DNA of 6,556 bases from Chloroflexota bacterium (GTDB taxonomy: Bacteria > Chloroflexota > Dehalococcoidia > SM23-28-2 > RBG-16-64-32). The stretch covers positions 1 to 6,556 of the forward strand of contig JADFRV010000126.1 in NCBI GenBank assembly GCA_022561095.1, read 5' to 3'. Shown here one piece after another: positions 1 through 5,654 of this stretch (positions are counted from its first letter, which is position 1; the number at the start of each line of letters is the position of its first letter). Under the pieces are notes generated by a model. It saw only the letters and a list, made by a program, of their open reading frames with translations. It was not told the origin of the DNA and ran no database searches. A program made the position numbers and the translations under genes.

Positions 1-51
1 ACCCAGGTGGTAGAGCTGCTGCTGGAGCGGCAGGCGGAGGGGGAGGGCTAA
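1..51 (+). CDS. 3' end of an unidentified plus-strand gene (partial)
   Basis: Frame 1 is open from the first base and closes with TAA at 49-51, giving sixteen residues, TQVVELLLERQAEGEG. The hydrophobic spacing followed by a charged tail is what the last helix of a soluble protein often looks like. The stop lies 4 nt from the moaC stop, a tight convergent arrangement. The fragment is too short to assign a family, and a chance open frame cannot be excluded. The convergent junction and the absence of any other feature here are the main support. Confidence 0.4.
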   Translation, partial: TQVVELLLERQAEGEG

Positions 52-55
52 GCGG

Positions 56-553
56 TTATTCCAGCGCGATCTCCCCGCTTTTGCCGCCCGTCTTGCGCAC
101 CAGCCTGATATCACCGATGCGGATGTCCCGCTGGGCCGCCTTGAGCATATCGTAGACGGTGAGCGCGGCCACGGAAACCGCCGTCAGCGCCTCCATCTCT
201 ACGCCCGTCTTCGCCGTGGTGCGCACCGTGGCGCTGATATCGACGGCGTTCCGCCCGTCGTCCGGCTCCAGCGACACGTCGATATGAGTGAGGGGCAGAG
301 GGTGGCAGAGCGGAATGAGCTCGTGAGTACGCTTGGCGGCCATGATGCCGGCGACTTGGGCCGTTGTTAGCACGTCGCCCTTGGCCGCCCTGCCGGAGGT
401 GACCAGCGCCAGCGTCTCCGCCTTCATGTAGACGGACCCTTTCGCCGTCGCCTCGCGGGCGCTGTCCGCCTTGGCGGAGACGTCCACCATGCGCGGGCGT
501 CCGGACCGGTCGACGTGGCTCAAGTGAGGCCTACCTCCCGGTTTACTCTGCAT
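56..553 (-). CDS. moaC: Cyclic pyranopterin monophosphate synthase MoaC
   Basis: MoaC converts the cyclic 8-oxo-dihydro-GTP derivative made by MoaA into cyclic pyranopterin monophosphate, the first stable intermediate of molybdenum cofactor synthesis; it is a cytosolic oligomer. The 165-residue length is normal. Family blocks appear in order: LSHVD (11-15), MVDVSAK (22-28), LCHPLPLTHID (82-92), KTGVEMEALTAVSVAALTVYD (115-135, hyphen-free run listed by range only for its core EME and TAVSVAALT), and VRKTGGKSG (152-160). The functional residues known from the E. coli enzyme appear at a constant +7 offset: K58, H84, E119, E121, D135, K138 and K154, so the active site looks complete. The ATG at 553 is preceded by AGGAG with six bases between. 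The gene closes the operon and sits 10 nt downstream of the HEPN-like gene rather than directly after moaA. Confidence 0.97.
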   Translation of the reverse strand: MQSKPGGRPHLSHVDRSGRPRMVDVSAKADSAREATAKGSVYMKAETLALVTSGRAAKGDVLTTAQVAGIMAAKRTHELIPLCHPLPLTHIDVSLEPDDGRNAVDISATVRTTAKTGVEMEALTAVSVAALTVYDMLKAAQRDIRIGDIRLVRKTGGKSGEIALE

Positions 554-559
554 CTGCGA

Positions 560-564
560 CTCCT
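560..564 (-). promoter_or_regulatory. Ribosome binding site of moaC, overlapping the upstream stop codon
   Basis: The minus strand reads TAGGAGTCGCAGATG. AGGAG lies six bases before the moaC ATG and shares its first two bases with the TAG stop (565-563) of the upstream gene. This fixes the moaC start and suggests translational coupling to whatever gene ends in that TAG. Confidence 0.75.
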
Positions 565-1507
565 AGAACGCGTTTCTCAGCCGGTACAAGTCGTTGAAGT
601 ACTCACTACCATTCAGGAACAGGACACCCACTGATCCATAGTCCAACTTTTCGAGCGCGTCTCCCCCGAAATGAACCGAGTAATTTCGAAGACTCCTCAG
701 CAACAAAGCGATCTGGTTCATGCCGTTCCATCGAGGCATCGACAGATTGGCCGCTTTAATCTGGTTCGCGCATTGTGATCGAACTAGATCGAACGTCCGT
801 GCCTGCACGATCTCCGCCCTTGGAGCGCCGTCGTCCAGTTCTTTCTGAAGAGTCGACGGTATGGATAAGGTGCCTGATGCGGCAATCGTGGTCGCCAACT
901 CAAGCCACGCCCCTTCCGACGCACTTCCCAGCAGCACGCAAGCCGCGATGCGGAGATCCAAGCGATAGCACTCGACAGCTTCGCGCAGCGCAGACGCCAC
1001 TCGCGCGTGCATATCTTCCGCGTTGATGCGCATCAGATATAGGTCGGGGTCGTGGAGCACAAATCCCTTAGCATCATGCTCCAACCCCTTAGGTGCAATC
1101 GTGTATTTGTGGGCTAGGAGAACGCTAAACTCTTCGAAAGTAAGACTGCCAGAAACGCTGGAAGAGGGGCTCGTTTGCTGTGTGAATGTGAGTCCCAGAG
1201 GTTGCTGCACCTGCATCGCCGTCATAGGGAAGACCAAACCGTCAGCCTGAAGCGATGCGAGCCCAAGCCTCCAAGCGATCTCCCATTTGAGGTATGCAGC
1301 CTGATCATCGGGTGGCAGATTCCTCAGCTGTTGATCTTGTATCAATTGTTGGCCCTGCGCGGCGTAGACGGCAAGTTTCAGTTCTTGCCAATCCGCTACC
1401 TCGCTCTCTGACAGCTTCTGGACTATAGCAGCCTTCGCCGCCGCGATCTCCGGGGCAGACGGTGATAGCAGGTTCTTGATCCGTGGTCTGTGCTGCTCGA
1501 AGGCCAA
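563..1507 (-). CDS. HEPN-like domain protein of unknown function, inserted between moaA and moaC
   Basis: This 314-residue protein has no family I can name with certainty. The N-terminal part (about 1-105) is mainly helical and Gln/Ala-rich. A Ser/Thr-rich stretch follows at about 108-122, then a C-terminal helical region (about 165-314). Within the latter, a helix with VLLGSASEGAWLELA (191-205) precedes SLRNYSVHFGG (272-282). That second block contains R274-N275-x3-H279, the Rx4H pattern with Asn after Arg that is typical of HEPN domains, whose members include RNases of toxin-antitoxin, abortive-infection and CRISPR systems. No signal peptide or membrane segment is evident. The start is TTG at 1507, one base after the moaA stop, with no clear Shine-Dalgarno, so translation probably depends on ribosomes finishing moaA. 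No in-frame ATG occurs before residue 95. A sampled stretch (1081-1200) is about 51% G+C against about 65% in moaA (1861-1980), consistent with recent acquisition. RNase activity is inference; no antitoxin-type partner is adjacent. Confidence 0.72.
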   Translation of the reverse strand: MAFEQHRPRIKNLLSPSAPEIAAAKAAIVQKLSESEVADWQELKLAVYAAQGQQLIQDQQLRNLPPDDQAAYLKWEIAWRLGLASLQADGLVFPMTAMQVQQPLGLTFTQQTSPSSSVSGSLTFEEFSVLLAHKYTIAPKGLEHDAKGFVLHDPDLYLMRINAEDMHARVASALREAVECYRLDLRIAACVLLGSASEGAWLELATTIAASGTLSIPSTLQKELDDGAPRAEIVQARTFDLVRSQCANQIKAANLSMPRWNGMNQIALLLRSLRNYSVHFGGDALEKLDYGSVGVLFLNGSEYFNDLYRLRNAF

Positions 1508-1508
1508 T

Positions 1509-2591
1509 CTACCCGCCCACGTAGGACATCTCCACCTTGGAGAGGCCAGGCGTCGCGGTGGCGCGCAGCTCGGAGTAGCGGTCGTCCCGGACCTTCCAGA
1601 CGGAGCGCAGGAAGGCAGCGATCTCTTCGTCCGTCTTGCCGGCGCGTAGGAGGGCGCGGAAGTCGTGGCCCTTGGTGGCGAAGAGACAGGTGTAAAGCTT
1701 GCCGTCGGCGGAGAGGCGAGCGCGAGTGCAGTCGCCGCAGAACGGCTGCGTAACCGAGGCTACGACGCCGATCTCGCCGGAGCCGTCCTTATAGCGATAG
1801 CGCTGCGCGACCTCCCCTCGGTAGTCGGGAGCGATCGGCTCAAGCGGCATCTCCGCGTTGATCATCTTGACGATCTCGGCGGCGGGGACGACATCGTCCA
1901 GCCGCCAGCCGTTGGAGCTGCCGACGTCCATGTACTCGATGAATCGGACGATGGCCCCCGTCCCGCGGAAGTAGAGGGCCATGTCTAGCACGCTGTCGTC
2001 GTTGACCCCCTTCTTTACGACCATGTTCACCTTGACGGGGGCGAGCCCCGCCTCGGCCGCTGCCTCGATCCCCTCAAGGACGCGCTCAACCGGGAAGTCG
2101 ACGTCGTTCATCGCTTTGAATACGTCGTTGTCCAGTGAGTCCAGGCTCACCGTCACCCGCTGCAGACCGGCCTGTGTGAGGGCGTGTATCCTCGGTTTCA
2201 GGAGCGAGCCGTTGGTCGTCAGGGTAAGGTCCTCCAGGCCATCGACCCGCGCCAGCATGGCGATGAGCTTCTCGAGGTCGTTGCGCAGGAGCGGCTCGCC
2301 GCCCGTAACGCGGATCTTCCGCACACCGTGCGCGACGAACAGGCGGGCCAGCCGCGTGATCTCCTCGAAGGTCAGTATCTCGGCCCGAGGCAGGAACTGA
2401 TAATCGCGGCCGAACACCTCCTTCGGCATGCAATAGGTACAGCGAAAGTTGCAGCGGTCGGTTACCGAGATGCGGAGGTCGCGGAGAGGCCGGTTGAGCG
2501 TGTCTAGCGGGCCGCCGCCGGAGGGCTTGGTCGAATCAACCGGCCTGGCTGGCGGGGCGGTCGGCGGTGTCGGCTCGGCGTTCTCGCTCAT
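1509..2591 (-). CDS. moaA: GTP 3',8-cyclase MoaA (radical SAM, molybdopterin synthesis)
   Basis: MoaA uses a radical SAM [4Fe-4S] cluster plus a second C-terminal cluster to turn GTP into 3',8-cyclo-7,8-dihydro-GTP, the substrate of MoaC. The SAM cluster motif CNFRCTYC gives C47, C51 and C54, with the SAM-contacting GGEP at 97-100. The second cluster is C285, C288 and C302 (C-x2-C-x13-C), within the family block CGDCTRARLSADGKLYTC. The protein ends in YVGG; the terminal Gly-Gly pair is conserved and functionally important in MoaA. At 360 residues it is slightly long because of a Pro/Ala-rich N-terminal tail of about 30 residues ahead of the core. The first 19 codons lie inside the 3' end of rdgB. 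The ATG at 2591 is the only ATG before the core; I found no GTG or TTG in the tail positions I checked. A weak purine run (AAAGAG) precedes it. Translational coupling to rdgB is likely. Confidence 0.97.
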   Translation of the reverse strand: MSENAEPTPPTAPPARPVDSTKPSGGGPLDTLNRPLRDLRISVTDRCNFRCTYCMPKEVFGRDYQFLPRAEILTFEEITRLARLFVAHGVRKIRVTGGEPLLRNDLEKLIAMLARVDGLEDLTLTTNGSLLKPRIHALTQAGLQRVTVSLDSLDNDVFKAMNDVDFPVERVLEGIEAAAEAGLAPVKVNMVVKKGVNDDSVLDMALYFRGTGAIVRFIEYMDVGSSNGWRLDDVVPAAEIVKMINAEMPLEPIAPDYRGEVAQRYRYKDGSGEIGVVASVTQPFCGDCTRARLSADGKLYTCLFATKGHDFRALLRAGKTDEEIAAFLRSVWKVRDDRYSELRATATPGLSKVEMSYVGG

Positions 2592-3186
2592 ACAGTAGCT
2601 CTTTCAGCAGGGGTCTGACGCGCGCGGTAGCGCGGCCGCGGTGGCTGATCACGTCCTTCATGTAGGACGGCAGCTCGGCCATCGTCCGCGCCTGCTCCGG
2701 CAGGTAGAAGATCGGGTCGTATCCGAATCCCTGCTCTCCTCTAGGCTCAAAGGCGATCAGCCCCCGCACCTCGTCCTCGCATAACCGAACCTCCTCCGAT
2801 CCCGGCTCGGCCAGGGCGATGACGCAGCGAAAGCGCGCCCATCGCTTCTCGGACGGGAGCTCCGCCATCTCGCCGAGTATGCGGGCGAACCGCTCCTCGT
2901 AGCTTGCGTCCGCTCCCAGGAAGCGTGCCGAACGCGCCCCCGGACCGCCGTCCATGGCGTCGATCTCCAGACCGGAGTCGTCAGCCAGAGTGACCAGGCT
3001 GCTGGCCCGGGCGCCGTTGAGCGCCTTAATCTTAGCATTCTCTTCGTACGTCTCGCCAGGTTCGTCGTCCGGTAGCGTCAGGTTGAGCTGCGCGGTCGTC
3101 ACCACGTCCCAGCCGCAGCCGGCGAGCAGCCGCTCGAACTCGGAGAGCTTTCCGGGGTTGTTGGTGGCCAGCAACAAGCGGGGCAT
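2536..3186 (-). CDS. rdgB: XTP/dITP diphosphatase (non-canonical purine NTP pyrophosphatase, RdgB/HAM1 family)
   Basis: This enzyme hydrolyses ITP, dITP and XTP to monophosphates and pyrophosphate, keeping deaminated purines out of DNA and RNA. Family motifs appear in order: the phosphate-binding ATNNPGKLSEF (7-17, with N9/N10 and K13), YEENAKIKA (47-55), the catalytic LADDSGLEID (67-76, with D69 and D70), GGPGARSARFLG (80-91), the substrate loop GFGYDPIFY (153-161) and DVISHRGRA (178-186). The usual Asn before the last block is Asp here, a minor variation. The 216 residues exceed the common length of about 195-205 because of an Arg/Ala-rich tail from about residue 199, and that tail is exactly the part overlapping moaA. 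The ATG at 3186 sits directly at the conserved N-terminus; no strong Shine-Dalgarno is visible in the 26-nt gap to the hydrolase stop. Confidence 0.95.
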   Translation of the reverse strand: MPRLLLATNNPGKLSEFERLLAGCGWDVVTTAQLNLTLPDDEPGETYEENAKIKALNGARASSLVTLADDSGLEIDAMDGGPGARSARFLGADASYEERFARILGEMAELPSEKRWARFRCVIALAEPGSEEVRLCEDEVRGLIAFEPRGEQGFGYDPIFYLPEQARTMAELPSYMKDVISHRGRATARVRPLLKELLYERERRADTADRPASQAG

Positions 3187-3212
3187 TCGGTTGCCAGGCT
3201 TACGGCCTGCCG

Positions 3213-4124
3213 CTAGGACGATGTAACCTTCGCTTCGTCGCGCAGGAAGGTCACCATTCGCTCGGCGATCTCCTCCCCCGCGTCTTCCTGCAAGTAGTGG
3301 CCGGCGTCGCGCACCACTTGGAATCGCCCGTTTGGGACCATGTTAGCGATGCGCTGCCCCTCCTCCACTTTGAAGGCGATGTCCTTATCGGAAAACATGA
3401 CCAGAACGGGGATATCCCATTCCTGAAGCGTCCTATTGATCTCGGAGATATACTCGGCGTTGGGGTGATTGGTGTTGTCTGGAATCATCTTAGGGAAGGC
3501 GGCGATCCCCGCTCGGGTGGAGGCCGTCGGATGGGGCATCTTGTACTGCTCCATGGCTTGTGTATCTACGGGGCGTTTAAACATCAAGCCGCCACGAAAC
3601 GCCATCTTTCGGAATAGGTCAAGCCGTCTCATCAGGAAGCTGGAGAAGCCGCCGCTGCGGAATATCAATTTGAAAATCAGGGGCATCGACGGGGGGGTGC
3701 GCACCAAGGTGTTGAGGATGACCAGGGCGCGCACGTTATCCCGGTGGTCGATGGCATAGCGGAGGGAAATGGGTCCACCCCAGTCCTGGCCGACGGCGAT
3801 GACACTCTGTAGGTCCAGCTTCTCAATGAGGCCCGGAACCAGCTCAACATGCCTTCGCAACGTGTACGCGGACTCATTTTCGGGCTTATCCGAGAGGCCG
3901 AAGCCCATCAAATCGGGCGCGACGCAGCGGTACCCGGCAGCGACCAAGGGCGGGATCATCTTCCGATACAGGTAGCTCCAGGTGGGCTGGCCATGGACCA
4001 TGAGGATGGGCGGCCCGGAGCCTTCGTCCACATAGTGAAGGCGGATGCCGTCTACCTCGTGGTAGTTCTCCTTGAATGGGTACTGGAAGCGCTCCGGCAC
4101 ATGACCTCCTTCGCCTACACCCAT
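3213..4124 (-). CDS. Alpha/beta hydrolase resembling haloalkane dehalogenases (HLD subfamily I-like)
   Basis: The fold is clear from VHGQPTWSYLYR (43-54, oxyanion loop), PDLMGFGLSDKP (70-81), VGQDWGG (111-117, nucleophile elbow with D114), PVLVMFSDKD (239-248) and DAGHYLQED (273-281). The likely triad is D114, D248 and H276, with acid and elbow placed as in the Xanthobacter DhlA type. Asp rather than Ser as nucleophile points to haloalkane dehalogenase or epoxide hydrolase chemistry. W115 after the nucleophile matches the first halide-binding Trp. The cap region (about 140-233), however, contains no Trp at all, so the second halide-binding Trp of DhlA is missing and Q46 stands where DhlA has Glu. 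Substrate is therefore open. No signal peptide is seen, so it is probably cytosolic. The listed start is the first ATG; the GTG at 4100, behind AGGAGGT, gives a 295-residue form and may be the true start. Confidence 0.85.
   Translation of the reverse strand: MGVGEGGHVPERFQYPFKENYHEVDGIRLHYVDEGSGPPILMVHGQPTWSYLYRKMIPPLVAAGYRCVAPDLMGFGLSDKPENESAYTLRRHVELVPGLIEKLDLQSVIAVGQDWGGPISLRYAIDHRDNVRALVILNTLVRTPPSMPLIFKLIFRSGGFSSFLMRRLDLFRKMAFRGGLMFKRPVDTQAMEQYKMPHPTASTRAGIAAFPKMIPDNTNHPNAEYISEINRTLQEWDIPVLVMFSDKDIAFKVEEGQRIANMVPNGRFQVVRDAGHYLQEDAGEEIAERMVTFLRDEAKVTSS
4104..4110 (-). promoter_or_regulatory. Strong Shine-Dalgarno inside the 5' end of the hydrolase gene, favouring a GTG start at 4100
   Basis: The minus strand has AGGAGGT at 4110-4104 followed by CAT and GTG (4100-4098, codon 9 of the longest form). 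The spacing is short but the match to the anti-Shine-Dalgarno is complete. The first ATG at 4124 has only GGAGAG directly abutting it, too close to work well. Translation from GTG would yield a protein beginning PERFQYPF after the initiator, close to where the conserved sequence begins. Confidence 0.55.
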
Positions 4125-4192
4125 CTCTCCGAGGCAGCCCTTCGCCTAGCCTGGATACACCATTAGCCGATGGTCTACCCGCGGACTGAGCC

Positions 4193-5308
4193 CTATGCCT
4201 TGGCGGTCTCGCCTTCCTCCAGCGGCACCCAGCGCGACTTGAGCTTGCCCGCCACCACCGGCATCGTCGTGTACTCCATCTCCTCCAGGGGCAGACGGTG
4301 CGGCTCGAACGGGCCGTGGGAGCGCAGGTAATCGGCGATCACGTTCGCCTTCTCCCGCGCGTGGTCGTAGCCGGGGTCGTCGAACATGTCACGGGGGCCG
4401 ATGAGCTTTCCGTTAGCGAGCTGGAAGCCGAGACAGGCGATGCGCGGCGGCCCGTCGAAGCGGCTGGGGTGGGCGTCCCTAAGAGCCACGGGCATCAGCG
4501 GCCCGTGATGAGAGCCGCGCATCCAGCCCTCCACGATGAACGGGGTTGTGAACGGCTCTATCACCTCGCCCACGGCCGGGAAGTTCCCCTGCGCGCGCAC
4601 GACCATCGCCGGGTCGTCCTTGCCCACGTAGCGCCCGGCGATGAGGGAGAGCTTGTCCGTGCTGGACACGGCGCCCACCTCGCCGGTGTTGCGGGAGTAT
4701 ACCTTCTTCACGGCGTATCGGCTAGGCGCGCCCAGGAAGATAAGCAGATCGTATATCTCCTCCGGCGCGTTGAGCGTGATCTTCACGTGCTCGCGCACGT
4801 CCTGAATCTCGAAGGCGAACCCCTCGTGCAGCCCCTCGGCGATGATCAGGCCGGGGCTGTTGAACGGGTCAGCGAACATCTTGTACAGGGGCAGGTTGAA
4901 CGCCCCGGCGGAGGTCTTGTCGGCCATGAACACAAGGATCGGCTCTGAAGGCCGCTCCTCTATCTCCATCTCCGCCGAGCCGGGGCCGGCGCCGCGGATG
5001 TTGCCGGAGAAGGCGTCCACTAGCAGGTCCTGGCCGGCGCCGTACAGCTTCAGCTTCTTGGCCAGCTCCGTGCCCTTCGTGAACGTGTCCCAGCACAGCT
5101 TGTGGACCTCCTCGCTGTCCTCACCCCGCTCGTGGGTCATGATCAGGAACATGTCGTCCCCGCAGTGGCTGACGTGATGATCGACGAGGAGGCCGCTCTG
5201 CTTCGCCTTCTCCATCTCCTCGCGACCGAGATCGAGGATCTCAGGGTGAGATTCCGAGTGCCCGACGTAGCCGCCGATGTCCGCCTTGATGACGCTTACA
5301 GTAACCAC
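4193..5308 (-). CDS. fbp: Bifunctional fructose-1,6-bisphosphate aldolase/phosphatase (archaeal type)
   Basis: This single-domain enzyme condenses glyceraldehyde-3-phosphate with dihydroxyacetone phosphate and dephosphorylates the resulting FBP to fructose-6-phosphate, which commits carbon to gluconeogenesis. It is known from archaea and deep-branching bacteria. Metal-binding residues are present: D10 and H17 (DIGGYVGH), D51-D52 (HCGDDMF), Q93 (GAGQDLLVDAFSGN) and D130-K131 (MADKTSAGAFN). The aldolase Schiff-base segment is RYVGKDDPA, with catalytic Y227 and K230 and metal ligands D231-D232. Later blocks GNFPAVGEVIEPF and EGWMRGSHHGPLMPV are also typical. The length of 371 residues is normal. 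The start is GTG at 5308, supported by GGAGGT six bases upstream; an ATG at 5312 on the minus strand is out of frame. It is the first gene of the leftward operon, behind a sigma70-like promoter. Confidence 0.96.
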   Translation of the reverse strand: MVTVSVIKADIGGYVGHSESHPEILDLGREEMEKAKQSGLLVDHHVSHCGDDMFLIMTHERGEDSEEVHKLCWDTFTKGTELAKKLKLYGAGQDLLVDAFSGNIRGAGPGSAEMEIEERPSEPILVFMADKTSAGAFNLPLYKMFADPFNSPGLIIAEGLHEGFAFEIQDVREHVKITLNAPEEIYDLLIFLGAPSRYAVKKVYSRNTGEVGAVSSTDKLSLIAGRYVGKDDPAMVVRAQGNFPAVGEVIEPFTTPFIVEGWMRGSHHGPLMPVALRDAHPSRFDGPPRIACLGFQLANGKLIGPRDMFDDPGYDHAREKANVIADYLRSHGPFEPHRLPLEEMEYTTMPVVAGKLKSRWVPLEEGETAKA

Positions 5309-5314
5309 ACATGC

Positions 5315-5320
5315 ACCTCC
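5315..5320 (-). promoter_or_regulatory. Ribosome binding site deciding the GTG start of the FBP aldolase/phosphatase
   Basis: GGAGGT on the minus strand lies six bases before GTG at 5308-5306. A nearby minus-strand ATG (5312-5310) is out of frame with the conserved protein, so the GTG is the start that fits both spacing and frame. Confidence 0.8.
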
Positions 5321-5427
5321 ACTGAGTTGGGATTATCGTTTACGAAGCCAGGGCTCGAGCACCGTCCTCCAGGCCCGCAGCTATTGGGCGCTACTGCGGT
5401 ATTGTATAGACGGATCGCCAACACGAC

Positions 5428-5456
5428 ATCTTACGGGGCAGGCCACAGGGTGTCAA
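5428..5456 (-). promoter_or_regulatory. Sigma70-type promoter for the leftward fbp-to-moaC operon
   Basis: On the minus strand TTGACA (5456-5451, a perfect -35 consensus) is followed by exactly 17 bases and TAAGAT (5433-5428, four of six to the -10 consensus). Such an AT-leaning match stands out in GC-rich DNA. It predicts a transcript start near 5421 and a leader of about 110 nt before the fbp GTG. A second -10-like TACAAT (5406-5401) lies downstream without a matching -35. Confidence 0.6.
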
Positions 5457-5510
5457 GGAAAGACCAGTTCGCCCAGGCGCCTCGCGGAATCACGCCTTTG
5501 GAGAGCAGTA

Positions 5511-5530
5511 CCGCACCCTCAAGGGTGTGG
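5511..5530. repeat. REP-like palindrome 1 (9-bp stem, 2-base centre)
   Basis: CCGCACCCTCAAGGGTGTGG folds into a nine-pair stem (one G-T pair) around CA. It matches palindrome 2 at 15 of 20 positions and has the same 9-2-9 architecture. No T run follows on either strand, so it does not look like an intrinsic terminator. It resembles the extragenic palindromes found scattered in many bacterial genomes; copy number elsewhere is unknown. Confidence 0.6.
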
Positions 5531-5548
5531 CATCAATCCGTATCGAAG

Positions 5549-5568
5549 CCGCAGCCTTCAGGCTGCGG
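5549..5568. repeat. REP-like palindrome 2 (perfect 9-bp stem, 2-base centre)
   Basis: CCGCAGCCTTCAGGCTGCGG is a perfect nine-pair palindrome around TC, 18 bases from palindrome 1 and flanked by the direct repeat GTATCG (5540-5545 and 5573-5578). Relative to palindrome 1, position 6 changes C to G and its partner position 15 changes G to C, so pairing is kept. That suggests selection on structure. Confidence 0.65.
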
Positions 5569-5582
5569 TCGGGTATCGTCCC

Positions 5583-5609
5583 TCGTTCATGCCCCGAAAG
5601 GATGAACGA
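5583..5609. repeat. Hairpin with 8-bp stem and GAAA tetraloop
   Basis: TCGTTCAT (5583-5590) pairs perfectly with ATGAACGA (5602-5609). Inside, CC and GG (5594-5595 with 5600-5601) can add two pairs closing GAAA, a GNRA tetraloop on the plus strand, leaving a three-base bulge. It is 14 bases from palindrome 2. It could be part of the same extragenic element or a 3' hairpin of the DUF1122 transcript; neither strand shows the T run of an intrinsic terminator. Confidence 0.5.
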
Positions 5610-5654
5610 ATGGCACGCTATACCACATCCTCGGCGGCCCGCGAGGCTTACTCC

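Larger units (their letters stand above)
5309..5654. other. 346-nt intergenic region between the DUF1122 gene and fbp
   Basis: No credible coding sequence was found here; the plus-strand open frame that crosses it runs antisense from within fbp and has no family motifs. Reading leftwards, the region holds a weak 5-bp hairpin near the DUF1122 stop (CCTCG 5629-5633 with CGAGG 5642-5646), a hairpin with a GAAA loop (5583-5609), two related 20-nt palindromes (5549-5568 and 5511-5530), the promoter (5456-5428), and the fbp leader with its Shine-Dalgarno. The leader contains the 8-bp palindrome GCTCGAGC (5353-5360) but no riboswitch I recognise. Confidence 0.7.

Noticed and set aside
1508..1560. 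Extension of the HEPN-like frame upstream into moaA
   Set aside because: The frame stays open there, but the codons I read have no start codon and overlap the conserved MoaA C-terminus; the TTG right after the moaA stop is the simpler start.
2086..2433. Alternate-frame minus-strand open frame inside moaA
   Set aside because: It is a shadow of moaA in another frame, Arg/Pro/Gly-rich and without motifs.
4159..4174. Possible terminator between fbp and the hydrolase (ACCAT/ATGGT stem)
   Set aside because: Only five pairs, AT/GC mixed, with no T run on the minus strand; too weak to break the operon.
4298..4948. Plus-strand open frame of 216 codons antisense to fbp
   Set aside because: Long antisense frames are expected in GC-rich genes; the composition is His/Arg/Val-rich without family motifs, while the minus strand encodes a complete enzyme.
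5511..5568. The repeated palindromes as a CRISPR array
   Set aside because: Only two units, 20 nt each with an 18-nt gap and five differences between them; the pattern fits extragenic palindromes, not direct repeats with spacers.
5102..5605. Plus-strand open frame of 167 codons crossing the spacer
   Set aside because: Half of it is antisense to the start of fbp, a strongly supported gene; the product has no recognisable motifs and it would read through the hairpins.
5629..5646. Hairpin CCTCG/CGAGG just after the DUF1122 stop as an intrinsic terminator
   Set aside because: Five pairs with an eight-base loop and no downstream T run on the minus strand; recorded only as part of the spacer description.
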